64,000 bases of DNA from the NCBI GenBank assembly GCA_902702965.1, contig CACRXP010000094.1, positions 760,855 through 824,854 of the forward strand, in the 5' to 3' direction. Source of the DNA: Spirometra erinaceieuropaei. Lineage: Eukaryota > Platyhelminthes > Cestoda > Diphyllobothriidea > Diphyllobothriidae. The translations under genes and the position numbers were made by a program. Of this stretch, positions 33,373 to 45,023 are shown in pieces. A model generated the notes under the pieces. It did no database searches, had not been told where the DNA came from, and saw only the letters and a program-made list of their open reading frames with translations. Within the stretch, counting starts at the first letter, position 1; the number at the start of each line of letters is the position of its first letter.

Positions 33373-34341
33373 ATGTCTCCAGAGGAAACTCTAGACAAAT
33401 CAGTTCCGGTGGATAACGTGGCAGTCGACACTAATGCATTAAAAATAAGTCAGGTTCCATTACCTGCTACAGTAACAAAACCTGCCAAATCATCGAACAA
33501 TAAAGTTGGGAAAGCCAGGATGACCCTCAGAAGATCTGTTGGGAACTACAAGGACTCGCCGTTATTCTTGGAAGGCAATGCTGTTACTCCACTTCTTCAC
33601 AAGGCTAACTCATCTGGAAAGTGCCCTAACCATTCCGTTTATGGAAAAGGACATGATAAGCCTTCATGCAGTACATTGCAACAGGGTAATGATTGTAAGA
33701 GCTCAACTGCCGAAGCAAGTACGTCACATGGAAATCCATGCCCTAAACTCCCTTCGCCGGCCGAAAATCATTCAAATGTCGAAGTGACAACAGCCGTCGG
33801 GAATACTACAGTAGCATTATATCGTCCTAGCGCGGACGGGACAGTAATGAGCTCTTCCATAAATCGTAAGCAAAATATTGTCATAAGGGGCGCCCCAGAG
33901 TCCACGTCCTGCATTCCGAAGGAACGAGTGACGCACGACCTAGACCTTCTTCATCAGTACGCCAGTGCCGTCCTGCAGGAAGGGGAAATATTCACCGTTA
34001 AAAAAGCTTTCCGACTAGGCAGACCGGACCCAAATCGTGACCTAAAAACATCCCCAAAACCCCTGAAAGTTATTTTGGAAAACGAAGCCCAAGCAGCGCT
34101 TTTGTTAGAAAGTAGAACGACCTTACGCAATTCGCACAAGGAAGTGTTTTTTCAACCAGACTACGAACCGAGGGAAAGACTGATAATGAGAGAACTGAGA
34201 TCAGAATTGAAGGAGAAAATTGGCAGAGGAGAGAAAGGGCTGATGATCAAAAATGGACAAATAGTCCAAAGAAAGGGGTCTTTCCTGTGGTCAGAACCCG
34301 TCACAATGAAGACCGGGCCTCTCCAACAAATCAGTCATTGA
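33373..34341 (+). CDS. ORF1 protein of family A element
   Basis: 322 codons, uninterrupted. The N-terminal 150 residues are polar and low in similarity. From about residue 175 there is an RRM-like segment typical of non-LTR ORF1 proteins: 'NIVIRGAPES', 'VKKAFRLGRPDPN', 'PLKVILENEAQAALLL' and 'LRSELKEKIGRGEKGL'. Such proteins coat the element RNA and act as chaperones in the ribonucleoprotein. I see no CCHC knuckle. The end overlaps ORF2 by 55 bases in a different frame. The ATG at 33373 is the first in frame, and its context recurs at the ORF1 start of the minus copy at 1183. Confidence 0.8.
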   Translation: MSPEETLDKSVPVDNVAVDTNALKISQVPLPATVTKPAKSSNNKVGKARMTLRRSVGNYKDSPLFLEGNAVTPLLHKANSSGKCPNHSVYGKGHDKPSCSTLQQGNDCKSSTAEASTSHGNPCPKLPSPAENHSNVEVTTAVGNTTVALYRPSADGTVMSSSINRKQNIVIRGAPESTSCIPKERVTHDLDLLHQYASAVLQEGEIFTVKKAFRLGRPDPNRDLKTSPKPLKVILENEAQAALLLESRTTLRNSHKEVFFQPDYEPRERLIMRELRSELKEKIGRGEKGLMIKNGQIVQRKGSFLWSEPVTMKTGPLQQISH

Positions 34342-37208
34342 AGGTTATATCCGCAAATGTGCAAAGCCTCTTTAACAAACTAGATGAACTAAGAGACTTA
34401 GTTGATGAAATTAAGCCAGACATTATGGCAATCACAGAAACGTGGCTTACTGAAGATATCGCAGATTCAGAAATATCACTTAGAGGATATCAGCACTTCA
34501 GGAGAGATAGACTAAGCCGAGGAGGAGGAGTCATTATTTATGTCACTTGCAAGCTAAGCGCTATGGCTGATGTACATAGACCGGTACGGGATGTGGAACT
34601 GCTAAGCGTTACCATATCTACTAAGAATGTCCGATCATTGACGCTTTCGGCAGTGTCCCGTTCACCTAACCATACTTCTGACCAAGATCTCATGCTCATA
34701 TCCGAACTGTACCAAGCTAGCGAGAAGAAAGACGTCCTTATCGTTGGGGATTTTAACGCTCCTGGCATTGATTGGCTAACGTGGACTGCACAAGGGCCGC
34801 AAGACAGCTTTAATCACAAACTACTACAATGGGCAACAGACAAACTTCTCTGCCAGAATGTTACCTTTGGAACACGGGTCAGGGAAGGGCAGCAGTCGAA
34901 CTGCCTTGATCTTATTTTTATCCGAGAGGAGGAAAACGTGTTAGACCTGCAGGACCGACAGCCGTTAGGGTCAAGCGACCACATCACGCTCTACTTCGAG
35001 TACTCACTGTTTTACAAACCCGTCCAACCCGAGAGGTGGGAGAGAAACATTTGGAAAGGTGACTATTCTCTCATGAGAAGGGAAGCGGCAGCTATGTCAT
35101 GGGAGACTGAACTGCATGGTCGAGCAAACGATAACTGGAATACTTTCAGTTCCTTACTGAAAGAGATTGTTTATTCCAATTGTCCTCTTAGAAGGAAGAC
35201 AATCACAAACCGCCCAAAATGGATAAACCCGGACTTGAAGGCCTCTTTCAGAAAAAGGAATCGTCTGTGGAGGCGTTACAGACAAACTGGCTCCGACGAA
35301 CACTTACAGGAATATAAGCGGCAACGAAACGTCTGTAAAAGTGAGGCCTCAAAGCTGCGAAAGAAGTTTGAACTGAACATACTCCGAAACTCGTTGGTGC
35401 ATCCGAAAATTCTATATGGTTATATACGAAGTACTAAAAGGACTCAGGAGCTAATCCCTGCCCTCAGGTCTGCAGATGGGAAAGTGGAGATTGATGACCA
35501 GGTTAAAGCGTCCCTCCTTTCCGACTTCTTTCAGTATGTCTTCACCCGAGAACCTAGTGCTATATTTGCCCATCCATCCATTCGCCAAACAACCTCTCCT
35601 CCCAGTACCCTTCCCCATCCTATCCCCTCCCTACCCTCCTTAACCGAGGAACCACTCTTTTCATCTACCATTGTTAGGGCCGAGCTACTCCGGCTGAAAC
35701 CTGCCAAATCGCCTGGCCCAGATAGAATTCCCGCCCTAGCACTTCGCGAACTTGCTAATGAACTGTGTAAACCCTTATCCGCAATATTTCAAAAGTCATT
35801 TGAAGACGGCGAGCTACCGGAAGAATGGAAGTGCGCACTAATTACTCCGATCCATAAAGAAGGCTCAAGACTTGACTGCGGAAATTATCGTCCTGTCAGT
35901 CTTACTTGCATCGCGTGTAAAATAATGGAACGCATTATCAAAAGACACTTGATGAAGTACCTGGAACAGAACAAAATATTGTGCGATGCCCAACACGGCT
36001 TTCGTCCAGGACGCTCCTGCCTAACAAGTGTTCTTTACTCGCACGAGAAATGGACACGAGCTACCGATAAAGGTTTCCCAGCAGATGTCATATTTTTTGA
36101 CTTTAAGAAGGCCTTTGACAGTGTCCCACACAGGCTTCTTTTACAAAAGATCTGGGATGTAGGGATTCAAGGGAGAATGTTTAAGTGGATCAGGAGTTTT
36201 CTGTCCTCCAGACTACAAAGAGTCGTCGTTAGTAATTCTACCTCGGAATGGGTAAAGGTGGAAAGAGGTGTCCCACAGGGTTCTGTCTTAGGCCCAGTAC
36301 TCTTCCTGATTTATGTTAATGACTGTATCAGCGAAGTGAATTGCGAGGCTCTCATGTTCACGGATGACATAAAAATATGGACTGAAGTCAAGTGTGATGA
36401 TGACGCAGAGAAGTTGCAGTCGAACATCAACAAACTGTGTGCTTGGTAGAACAGATGGCTTTTGAAGTTTAACGTGTCCAAATGCGTGGTCTTGCACATG
36501 AACACCGGCCGCAATGCCTCTTCCAAACACCAGTACTATATTGACGGGACGAGGTTAGAAACTGTGGAAAGACACAGAGATCTGGGTGTATGGACGACCA
36601 CAAATCTATCGCCATCAGAACACTGCAGAAAGATGGTCCAGAAGGCAACTAGTACTCTACACTGGATCAGACGTACATTTAAAATATTTCCTCTCGAACT
36701 CTTCGGAAGACTCTTTGGTGTCTTTGTAAGACCTCATCTAGAGTATGGAATGCCAGCAGCTTCATCATGGATGCGGAAGGATATCAATTTACTCGAACAG
36801 GTGAAACGCAGAGCGACAAAGATGGTCGACCGTCTAAAGCATTTGTCTTATCAGGAGAGGCTAAATTTGCTTGGCCTATTCCCTCTCTCTTACAGACAAA
36901 TAAACTGCAGTCTACTCTGGACGTTCCGGATTGTTCGCGGCCAGGGTTGCTCATTTAGGGCAGAGGACTTCTTTGAGTTCGCCCGTACAAAGCAACTACG
37001 CGGCCATGCATACAAAGTCGGGAATGAGCGAACACGTTTAGACCGACGAAAATTTTCTTTCAGCCAGCGGGTTGTCAGGCCGTGGAACTCGCTTCCAAGC
37101 GAGATGGTGACGACTGACACAGTTTGTGTGTTTAAAAGAAAACTTGCTCGTCTAGTTTTCGACAGAAATCGGCTTGTACAGCATGACTATGCACAGCCAG
37201 TTTTGTAA
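34287..37208 (+). pseudogene. ORF2 (endonuclease-reverse transcriptase) of family A, one in-frame stop
   Basis: 973 codons read through with a single TAG at 36447-36449. Endonuclease: 'ISANVQSLFNKLDELR', 'ITETWL', 'VGDFNAPGIDW' and 'GSSDHITLYF'. Reverse transcriptase: 'SPGPDRIPALALREL', 'NYRPVSLT', 'QHGFRPGRSC', 'FFDFKKAFDSVPH', 'GVPQGSVLGPVLFLIYVND' and 'FTDDIKIW', with both catalytic Asp of the last motif present. After the stop the frame goes on at once ('NRWLLKFNVSKC') through 'RDLGVW', 'RPHLEYGMPA' and 'VKRRATKMV' to TAA at 37206. The 720-codon first part retains all catalytic motifs; the stop removes the thumb and C-terminal region. The true start may be 34287 or slightly downstream. 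Confidence 0.9.
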
Positions 37209-37394
37209 AATCTGTCATATACAATCTTCCGCACTAATTTACAGTGACCCCATGCACTACCTTATGATTACGATTGAACTGTGACCCAATCACATTTTAA
37301 ATGCCTGCAATTTTATTTTATTTTTGAGTACGAATCTGCGAAAGCACTGTACATAAATAGGGTCATCAAGGGCTCTGTCTGTAACCCTTCAATA

Positions 37395-37418
37395 TACATA
37401 CATACATACATACATACA
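37395..37418 (+). repeat. (TACA)n tail of family A element
   Basis: Five to six TACA units directly after 'cccttcaata'. The other + copy at 57.6 kb ends in a degenerate version, consistent with the 3' terminus used for priming. Confidence 0.85.
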
Positions 37419-37539
37419 ACTTGTGTTAGGATGATCCATCATTAACATTGAATGTCCTTGTGGGTTGAATAATTTCGAAGACCACAATAAATTATTTTCC
37501 TTCAGAAAATAAGGCTGCGAAATAATCACATGTTCGGAC

Positions 37540-37700
37540 TTTCAATACTTGGACGCCAGTTGGAAACCTCGATGTCCCCCTGACTCCCCAGTAGGATTAT
37601 CTCCCTCACACTTTTCATTTTCGTCTGACGACGGGTTGGTGTAACCGACTTGAAAATTCACGAGTATACCTCGATTTTCCGACCTGCCTTCTCCATTTAT
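37540..37700 (+). mobile_element. Penelope-like element tail
   Basis: The block 'tcgtctgacgacgggttggt' continuing to 'gaaaattcacgagta' (about 37620-37668) is nearly identical to the minus-strand tail of the PLE at 9662-9760. No coding part is present. Confidence 0.6.
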
Positions 37701-38960
37701 TATATTACATTGTGTATAAAATACCGCAGAATCGGTTGGATCAAGTTGACAGCCAGATCAGAGAACATCCGGTTTCGCGTGAGCAGCCTGCCGAGTCCGA
37801 TTGGGGGATGTGTTGCAGCCCCTTGAGAGCGAGCACGTCAGAGTCGGTCTCGAAGCTGACTGGTCAGTTTGGAATCCTGTGAATGGCCGAGAACTGTACT
37901 GCCTCTGGTGCGCACGCGCAAGTACACACGAGAGGCGCTGCGTTTCAACAGGCGCCCGGAGTATGGTCATCATATTACTCGGCGATAATTTTTACCTATT
38001 TGTTCCGCATCTAATGGTTTTCAACTCTTCATTTGTAAGCAAATTTTCCTTTAAAATAAGTTTTCAATTGACGCTAAAAATTTAGCCCACAGTGCCTAAT
38101 TTCCTTACTTTCCAGTTTCTATCCGACCAGTACGTTCCGCACTGTTAAATATGTTCTCCGGCAACAAAGCCTTTTTTAAAACACTTCTTTTTTTATCTAA
38201 AAACCCCTACTTGACCTGACAAGTCTACCTATCGTTTAGCGATCGTTTATGTGACTGTTGCTTTCCCTGCAGCGAGAATCTTCACAGGCCATAAAATCCC
38301 TTTTCTGCAGCCTCTAGTTTTTATGTGGAATTTAAAGATAGTATCAGTTCATTGGTCTACGTGACGGCAGATACTTTATTTTATAAAGTATCCCCACTTA
38401 TATTTATTTATAAAAACTATCATGTGCTCGATCTTGGGTGTATCAGACAGCGCCCAAGTTCCAGCTTAAAGAATATTTCTTGTTCCCTCACTTCCTTTAG
38501 ACATAACCGCTTGCTTTCTATCTTAATGAAGCCCTTAATCGAACGCACAATATGATATTCACAAGAATTTTAGGCCGCTTTACACTATGTACGACCGAAT
38601 TCGACTGAGTTATTTGGACCCCTCGAACACCTTAGGAGCGGATATAGATGTCGATGAAAATGGGCGGTGTCCATACCTTACGGCGCTGACACCATTTAAA
38701 TTTCCCATCGCCAATAACATACCTTCCGCCGTCAAGTCGTTTTCATGGCCTTCCCATGTAGTATCCCGCAGCCACTCACTCCTCGCATGTCTTTCAGCTG
38801 AACTGATGGCACTGTTACCCATTCTGGTGTAAACTCGCGAAGTTTTTATTGTGATATCTATCTTCCATATGTAAAATCTATTTCTGTTAATGGCGTATAT
38901 TCCTCTTACATTTAGTTAGGCCTTTAATACTTCATTCGTCTGAATGGTCCTGGTGATTTC
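37701..38960. other. Unassigned stretch
   Basis: No gene or repeat recognised. Confidence 0.45.
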
Positions 38961-38966
38961 CTTACT

Positions 38967-39260
38967 ACACTGTCAATCCGTCCTCAGTCATGCACTCCCT
39001 GGAGTGTTTTATTTGTGTGCGCTCCATAGCGTTCTCGGCTGCTATAGGTTGATCTAAATCGATGTATGGAGAGTTAAAATCTCCAAGTAGTATTATGTGT
39101 TTGCTAAGACAGACTTGTTTAACCTCAGTGATGAGTGCAATTTCCATGTCCTTCCGCTGCCCTGGAGGTCTGAATACCAGGACCAACCCCTCTCTGCGGA
39201 GTAGACTGCAGTGCTATGCCCCATTTGTTTCGTCCGTTATCAACACAGGCCTCAGTTGTC
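38967..39260 (-). pseudogene. CR1-type endonuclease fragment
   Basis: The minus frame reads 'MVLVFRPPGQRKDMEIALI' and 'HIILLGDFNSPYIDL', the central endonuclease blocks (YRPP and GDFN). Neither the start nor the RT is found next to it. Confidence 0.6.
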
Positions 39261-40194
39261 AGGGAAGCAACTCTCTACCAACCGTAAGCGGAAAGCGTGA
39301 ATATTTCCAGCTGTATATTTTTGATTTATTCACTGTTTACCTGATCAGAAACCTGCTCCTCGAAATTTCTGCTAACCCACAGACTGTATGCAGAAACTAC
39401 TATTTCCGAAAGTTTGAAGAGACTAAAGCAGTTTATCGTCATGTCCTTCATAGTGCCCGGAGAAGAAGGGGAATCGGACAAAACCGGCGATACAGCTCCT
39501 AAAACATCGTGTGAATTGCAAGTACGTCGATGGTAATTTCGTGATAAGGTCTGGGGAACTGACCCGAAATCCGGAAAAGTCATTTACATTCATGGCAAAT
39601 AAAGAACGCCAAACAGCGCGAAATAGGTAAACAAGCCACCGATATATCGGGGGATGTAAAAACGGAGTAAATATGGCAAAAACAAAACACCATGCAAAAA
39701 CGCACGCAAAAGACAAAAACGACAAGGCATGAAAATGGTCGTAAGGAAATCAGCAACTACTGCCTCACAGGTGACCTCGAAGCAAAATACTCGAAACTAA
39801 CGGATTGACAGTGGACAACCGTGGACTTCAGATCTACAGTGTTGATGTCGTTTACTTTACACTTGCCCAAAATCTATAAGAGGCCCTTAACGTTTGGCAA
39901 CCTAACCTATATAACAGTGAAAGGACTGCCTACACAAGCACACTAACGAAAATTAATTTAGGACTGCGAGCGATAGTATTTCGGACACGTGAATCCACCC
40001 CAGGACTAAAAAGGCCTTGAGGTTAACTGCACACGAATGAATCGGCATTCGAATGTAGTTTCCTACTGACTGTCCCTTTTACCGCGTTATTTTGTTCAAG
40101 ATAGCACCTGATCGCTATTTGGTGACTGTTGAATTTTATTTTACACAGATTTTAGCGGGAAAGTCTTTGAAAAATCAAGATACTTTGTATATCT
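39261..40194. other. Unassigned stretch
   Basis: Nothing recognised. A minus-strand open frame (39423-39725) has no similarity that I can name. Confidence 0.4.
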
Positions 40195-41601
40195 AGAGAG
40201 AAAACCATCAAAAAGGAGTTGATAGCTTACTTGGAAACCCACAACCTCTTGTCCAATGCACAATATGGTTTTCGTAGGGGAAGATAATGTGTTACGAACT
40301 TGCTTTACACAATGCAAAGTTGGACACGAGCACTGGACGCAAAACACACCGTGCATGTTGCCTATATTCATTTCCGGAAGTCGTTTGACAGTGTTCCGCA
40401 CCAGCGTCTCCTACACAAGTTGAAAATTATGGGCATCGGTGGCAAACTTCTTAAATGGATCGAAAATCTCCTTGTCGGCCGCTCCCAAATTGTCTGCGTA
40501 GAACAACAGCAATCAAGGTGCATATTCATAGAGAGTGGGGTCCCACAATGCTCGGTGCTCGGACCAACCCTCTTTCTCTTGTTCATCAATGATTGTGTAG
40601 ATGGGTTGGACTGTAATTGTGCCATGTTTGCGTATGATATAAAAATCTGGAAAATTATCCAGAATGCCGCCGATGAGACCAACTTCCAAGAAAATCTTTG
40701 TCGATTGGATGAGTGGTCCCGCAGATGGCTCTTGTCCTTCAATTTGAACAAATGCACCATTCTGCGCCTCGGAAATCAGACCCCGTGTACGCGGCAATAT
40801 TATCTTAACGGAACGCAATTCCGTGAAGCAGAAACTCAGAAAGATCTCGGAGTTTGGGTTGCAGACAGCCTTAAGCCTTCTTCACAATGGCGTAAGGCGG
40901 CCAAGGCCGCAACCTCAATGCTATATGCCATCAAGCGGGCATTCGTAGTTTTCGATGAAGACTGCTTCACCAAAGTCTTCGGCACGTTTATAAGGCCGCA
41001 TCTCGAATATGCAATTCAGGCCTGGAGACCGTGGACGCATCAGGATTACGATCTGCTCGAAAGGGTGCAGAGACGAGCAACAAAATTAATAAGAGGTCAA
41101 AGTGCACTGCCATACGAGATCCGCTTAACTAACCTTAATCTCTATCCTCCGAGTTATAGGCAGTTTCGCGGAGACATAATACTTACTTTCCGTATCGTGC
41201 GCGGCTTGGATTGCGCCCTTCGGCGCGATGACTTTTTCCAACTCGCCACTACAACTCGCCTCCGGGACATCCCTTCAAGCTACGTGTGCCACAGGATAGA
41301 CTGAATGTGAGAAAATATTTCTTCTCCAACCGTGTCGTGGAACCGTGGAATAACCTGCCCGAGACGGTTGTTATGTCTCAATCTGTGGAGGCATTTAAAT
41401 GTCGCCTTGACAGATATATGCTGCAGCAACAGGCGGACTATGTGACTTTTTAGCCATGTGACTAGTGACATATGTGAATCAATGTATGCATTCACTTAAT
41501 GCTGTAATTTCTTCACATTTTTGCTTGCTTATCGATTTTTATGTACAAATAGGGAGTTCAAAGGCGTAAGCCTATTTCCCTCAAATACACTGACTGACTG
41601 T
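40195..41601 (+). mobile_element. CR1-type element family B, 5'-truncated copy
   Basis: Starts inside the reverse transcriptase ('LETHNLLSNAQYGFRRGR'), runs through the rest of pol and a 3' UTR, and ends near 'caaatacactgactgactg' (41601). A second 3' end of the family is at 23197-23660 (-). Confidence 0.85.
40300..41446 (+). pseudogene. Reverse transcriptase, family B, damaged active site
   Basis: 334 open codons to 41304: 'FRKSFDSVPHQRLLHKL', 'GVPQCSVLGPTLFLLFIND' (QG changed to QC) and 'MFAYDIKIW', where the catalytic FADD has become FAYD. Then come 'QKDLGVWVAD', 'RPHLEYAIQAW' and 'VQRRATKLI'. A frameshift near 41275 moves the C-terminal part ('RLNVRKYFFSNRVVEPWNNL') to another frame. It cannot encode an active polymerase. 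Confidence 0.85.
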
Positions 41602-41803
41602 TTTCTTAAGCAACGTTGTTTGCAACTCATTTCTGATACACTTGACGTATGTTGGATTTCGGTTGTCAATTGCTGTTATTAGTCTTTGGGTGGACTGTTT
41701 GGTAGGTGTCATACACAATTTATATCTATTTGTCCTTACGATACTACGCTGTTCAATAACTTTATAAGTACTATTTCTGAACAATATACCAGATAGATCT
41801 CAA

Positions 41804-42350
41804 TCGCGGCGATGTCAACCGTGTGCTCCACAGCGGGTGGGCGTATAACCCACTCTGATGACCTCAAGCACGTCAGATTGTTTGTAGTGTTGAATACGCG
41901 CTGAGAACTTTGATCTCACCCTCTATTCCCACTCGTAGACATTAGTTCACTGCCCATGCCGGTTATTTGTTGGGTGTGGAAATGGGCCCGGACAAAACTG
42001 CTTGGGTCTCACGTGTGTAAGGGGGCCATATGGTATCTATATAGATACCATATTAATAAAGCGCCTTCACCTGTTGACCTCTCGAAGCTCAAACACACAC
42101 TGGCCTGACTGACGGGTTCGTCAGTTAGCAGCCTTCCGATCCAACGCCTTTAACGTATCGTCATAAGCTCGAATGCGTCAGATTGTTTATAGTGGGGAAT
42201 ACGTGCTCCAACTGATCTTCCGAGCTACCCAGCCAAATAATGCTGAGACTGCGAGAAGTGGCTAACAGCTAAGAACAGCCCGTCTGCGGATGCCACACAC
42301 GACCTGCCCCCTTCCCATACGCACACACAGGGATTTCACACAAAAGAGGT
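41804..42350 (-). repeat. Composite repeat R2-R1, reversed
   Basis: 'gatgtcaaccgtgtgctcca', 'cacgtcagattgtttgtagt', then 'gcgtcagattgtttatagtg' and 'ggatttcacac' are reverse complements of R1 and R2 blocks. The copy is rearranged and contains the palindrome at 42028. Confidence 0.55.
42028..42053. repeat. Perfect 26-base palindrome
   Basis: ATATGGTATCTAT is followed immediately by its exact reverse complement, a 13+13 hairpin with no loop. Confidence 0.9.
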
Positions 42351-42619
42351 AGACTGTGCGGATCTCACATGTAACAGAGGATCTCTTTGAAGGAGGAACC
42401 AAATAACACATTTCCCCTTACTTGAGAAGTGCCTGCCCTGCGTGATATCAGAGGTTTTGGTGTGTGGTACATGTGTTTTTGGTGATGTGGACTAGGCTGC
42501 GCTGATTTACTATAGATTTTAATGAAGGTACATTCGACCGTGTAAGCCCATGCAATCACTGAATGTGCGAAGGTAAGACGGGCAGTTGAACCACTGACGC
42601 CAGATTTATGTTGACGTTC

Positions 42620-43426
42620 CAGGCACCGGTTCGCTAGTACCTGTACGATGGATTCGCAAGTGACTGACCAGACCGATGTGTGATATGCATGCGTGGTAAT
42701 AGTGTGAGCAGGATAGGCTGGGAGATCCTGAGTAGGTTACGATTGGGATGTTGCTAATGGTGACCGTGCCGACGGATGGGGAGTTGGCAGGGGTTGGGGA
42801 CTAGAGCATTGTTGGATGAGTTAGGTGTGGTTGTTGTGTCAGTATTGCAGCGAATTCCCCGGTCATGGATACGCACGTGGCCGAATCGGTCCATACGGTA
42901 AGTGAATTCGCATGTGTAATGCGGACAACTGAGGCGAGTGTGTATGTGCGGACACCTGTCACTGTTGCGCCGGTGCAAGTGACTGACGATGTTGGTGCGT
43001 GAGGTGAATGTGCGATCGCAATACGGGCAGATTGCGATCAAATCCACATCGCTGATTGTGGAAACGATGATGATGAGAGTAGTGGTCGGGTGGGCCGTCG
43101 TGAGTTCTGACACCGGTAGCGGAAGTTGCAGGAGGTAGCCGTCGTCGTCGTGGAAGTAGTGGCAGGAATGACGAGGATGGCGGTGATCGACTGCAGGACA
43201 TCGGAAACCTGGTCACCAGTGATGAGAGTGGTCGTCGTTTTGAACGCCGTGGGGTTGGCGCACTGGTGACGATGGGGACGGTTGTGAAGGCAGCAGTTGG
43301 GAATGTTGAGTTGTCAATGCACTGGGTCTGGATATGTCCAACGAGGTCACTCGGCGCGCTTAATGTTCGTTGCCATCGTAGGTATATTGGATGCGGCTGG
43401 GTGTTTTCTCTGTGGTTTGGTGGCAT
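42620..43426 (-). pseudogene. Zinc-finger tail of RTE-like element, minus copy
   Basis: A damaged Z1 ('RWQRTLSAPSDLVGHIQTQC') is followed by a Ser/Pro/Thr linker, then 'CPYCDRTFTSRTNIVSHLH' and 'CPHYTCEFTYRMDRFGHVRIH', and near 42650 'HRTGTSEPVPGT'. This is the same order as 30910-31803 of the + copy, which shows the fusion belongs to the family and is not a chance junction. Confidence 0.75.
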
Positions 43427-44535
43427 TTGAGACTTGCGAGCCGCTCATTTCGCGCTGATAACGACTATCCGGTTGGATTCGTAGGTTGCCGCTCCAGTCT
43501 TCACTGTTCATCTCCAGGCCGGTCGATCCTGGTCGAGGTCCTCCCAGTCCCCCGGGTTAATTTCTAGATTATTGAGGGGATTTTTCAGCCCGCCTATAAC
43601 GTCATTTCTGTCCTTCATGTCGACGAGCACCCTTTGCCATGTGGCCGTAGATTATCCGCCTGGGTATGCGTTCGTCGTCTGTTCCCACGACATGGCTGTC
43701 CACCCTAGTTGGATTTGCCTCAGCATGGCTGAGGATTTCGGTCTAGGACTTGCGTATCGGAGACCCAATCTTTTCACCTGAGCTGCAGTATTCTCCAGAG
43801 ACAACTTACGTTAACATGCTTGGGTTGTCTGGTGTGTTTGGAGTAGACTACCCCGTCTCCGCCCCGCGGAGTGGCGTCGTCAGGACTACCGTCTTTTGGA
43901 TCTCGAGTTTCGTGTTGAGTTGAAGTCCGTGACGGTCCCAGATTGAGGGATGTAGTCGACCTAAGGCCCAACTGACTTTGTAGTTCTGGTGGGCCACTTC
44001 GTCGTCAATGTTGACATTCCTTGGAATTGTTCTTCTGGTGCATGCAAATTTTTCCACTGATCCAAGTTGCCTTCCATTTGACGTCGATTTTGAGGTTCAA
44101 TATAGCTTGCGATGGGACGCCGACTAGTGCATGACCACCCTTCTCCATGTTGATGGCTAGTCCAAAGGTCGAACAACCGGAAGCGAAGAGGTCTACACTT
44201 TGTTGAATGTCTTCTTTCGTTGAGGTATTTAGCGCTTAGTCATCTGCGAGCAACAGATTGTGGGCGTTTCTATTAGATACCCTCGAGTACGATTTAAGAT
44301 GACGAGTTTCGAACTATTTTTCGTCAGTTCGGTAGTTTATGTCGATCCACGGCCACTTCTCAGGGTAAGCGTCCATCGGCGTGGTAGGAGATCATGACAC
44401 TGAACAGGGTAGGAACGAATACGTGTCTCTGCCCTATCCCACTAGTCACCTTGAACGCTTCAGAGATCTACCCGTTGTTCGTGACGCGAGACACCATCTC
44501 ATCGCAAAGTTGGCTCATCATTTGTGTGAATTGCT

Positions 44536-45023
44536 CTAGACTCCCAGATCATTGTGACTGGCTGTGCCGTAGGCCTTCGTTAAATCGATAAAGGTGATGC
44601 AATGGTTGGTCCTCATCTCTTGGCACTTCTCCTGCATTTGACGAGCTACGAAGGTCACGTCGATGACTCTGTGGTGTCGTTGGGAGCCACCATGGCTTTT
44701 CGCGGATAACCTCTGCTCCAAGTGCGCGTTCAGATAGTCGGTAAAAATGCGAACAAAGATTTTCTCAGCAATATTTGGCAGCGACGTGCCTCCGTGATTA
44801 TCACAGAGTTGTCGGTCTCCTTTGTGCCTATATATGTGAGATCTTGGGGAACCTTTCTCTGTCGCCACGCTTCATTGAAGAGTGAGGTTAGCTTGTCCAT
44901 CAGTCGGGAACCGCCGTACTTGTAGACTTCGGCGTAATTCGTCGGATCCCGGCGTCTTACCCTTACATAGCCGGTGCACAACTCTGATCGTTTCCGGGAG
45001 GGAAGGCCGTAGGTCCAGGTCAC
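44536..45023 (-). pseudogene. Reverse transcriptase N-terminal half, zinc-finger RTE element
   Basis: 'NYAEVYKYGGSRLMDKLTSL', 'AWRQRKVPQDLTY', 'HKGDRQLCDNHGGTSLPNIA' (the N-x-R-G-I-S-L block), 'RQMQEKCQEMRTNHCITFID' and 'LTKAYGTASHNDLGV' (motif A, normally DLTKAFDTV). Two overlapping frames reflect a frameshift near 44800. Confidence 0.8.

Larger units (their letters stand above)
33200..37418 (+). mobile_element. CR1/Jockey-type non-LTR retrotransposon (family A), almost intact
   Basis: Two overlapping ORFs, ORF1 (33373-34341) and ORF2 (34287-37208), are followed by a 3' UTR of about 190 bases ending in a TACA microsatellite (37395-37418). There are no LTRs. Relatives in the window: the 5' part at 1-1600 (-) and 3' parts at 57350-57641 (+) and 61265-62330 (-). 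The 3' UTR of the 57.4 kb copy is nearly identical, which suggests recent mobility. The 5' end is set only approximately. Confidence 0.9.

Noticed and set aside
37395..37418. Possible CRISPR-like or satellite array at the TACA run
   Set aside because: A simple tetranucleotide tail of a retrotransposon. No spacers.
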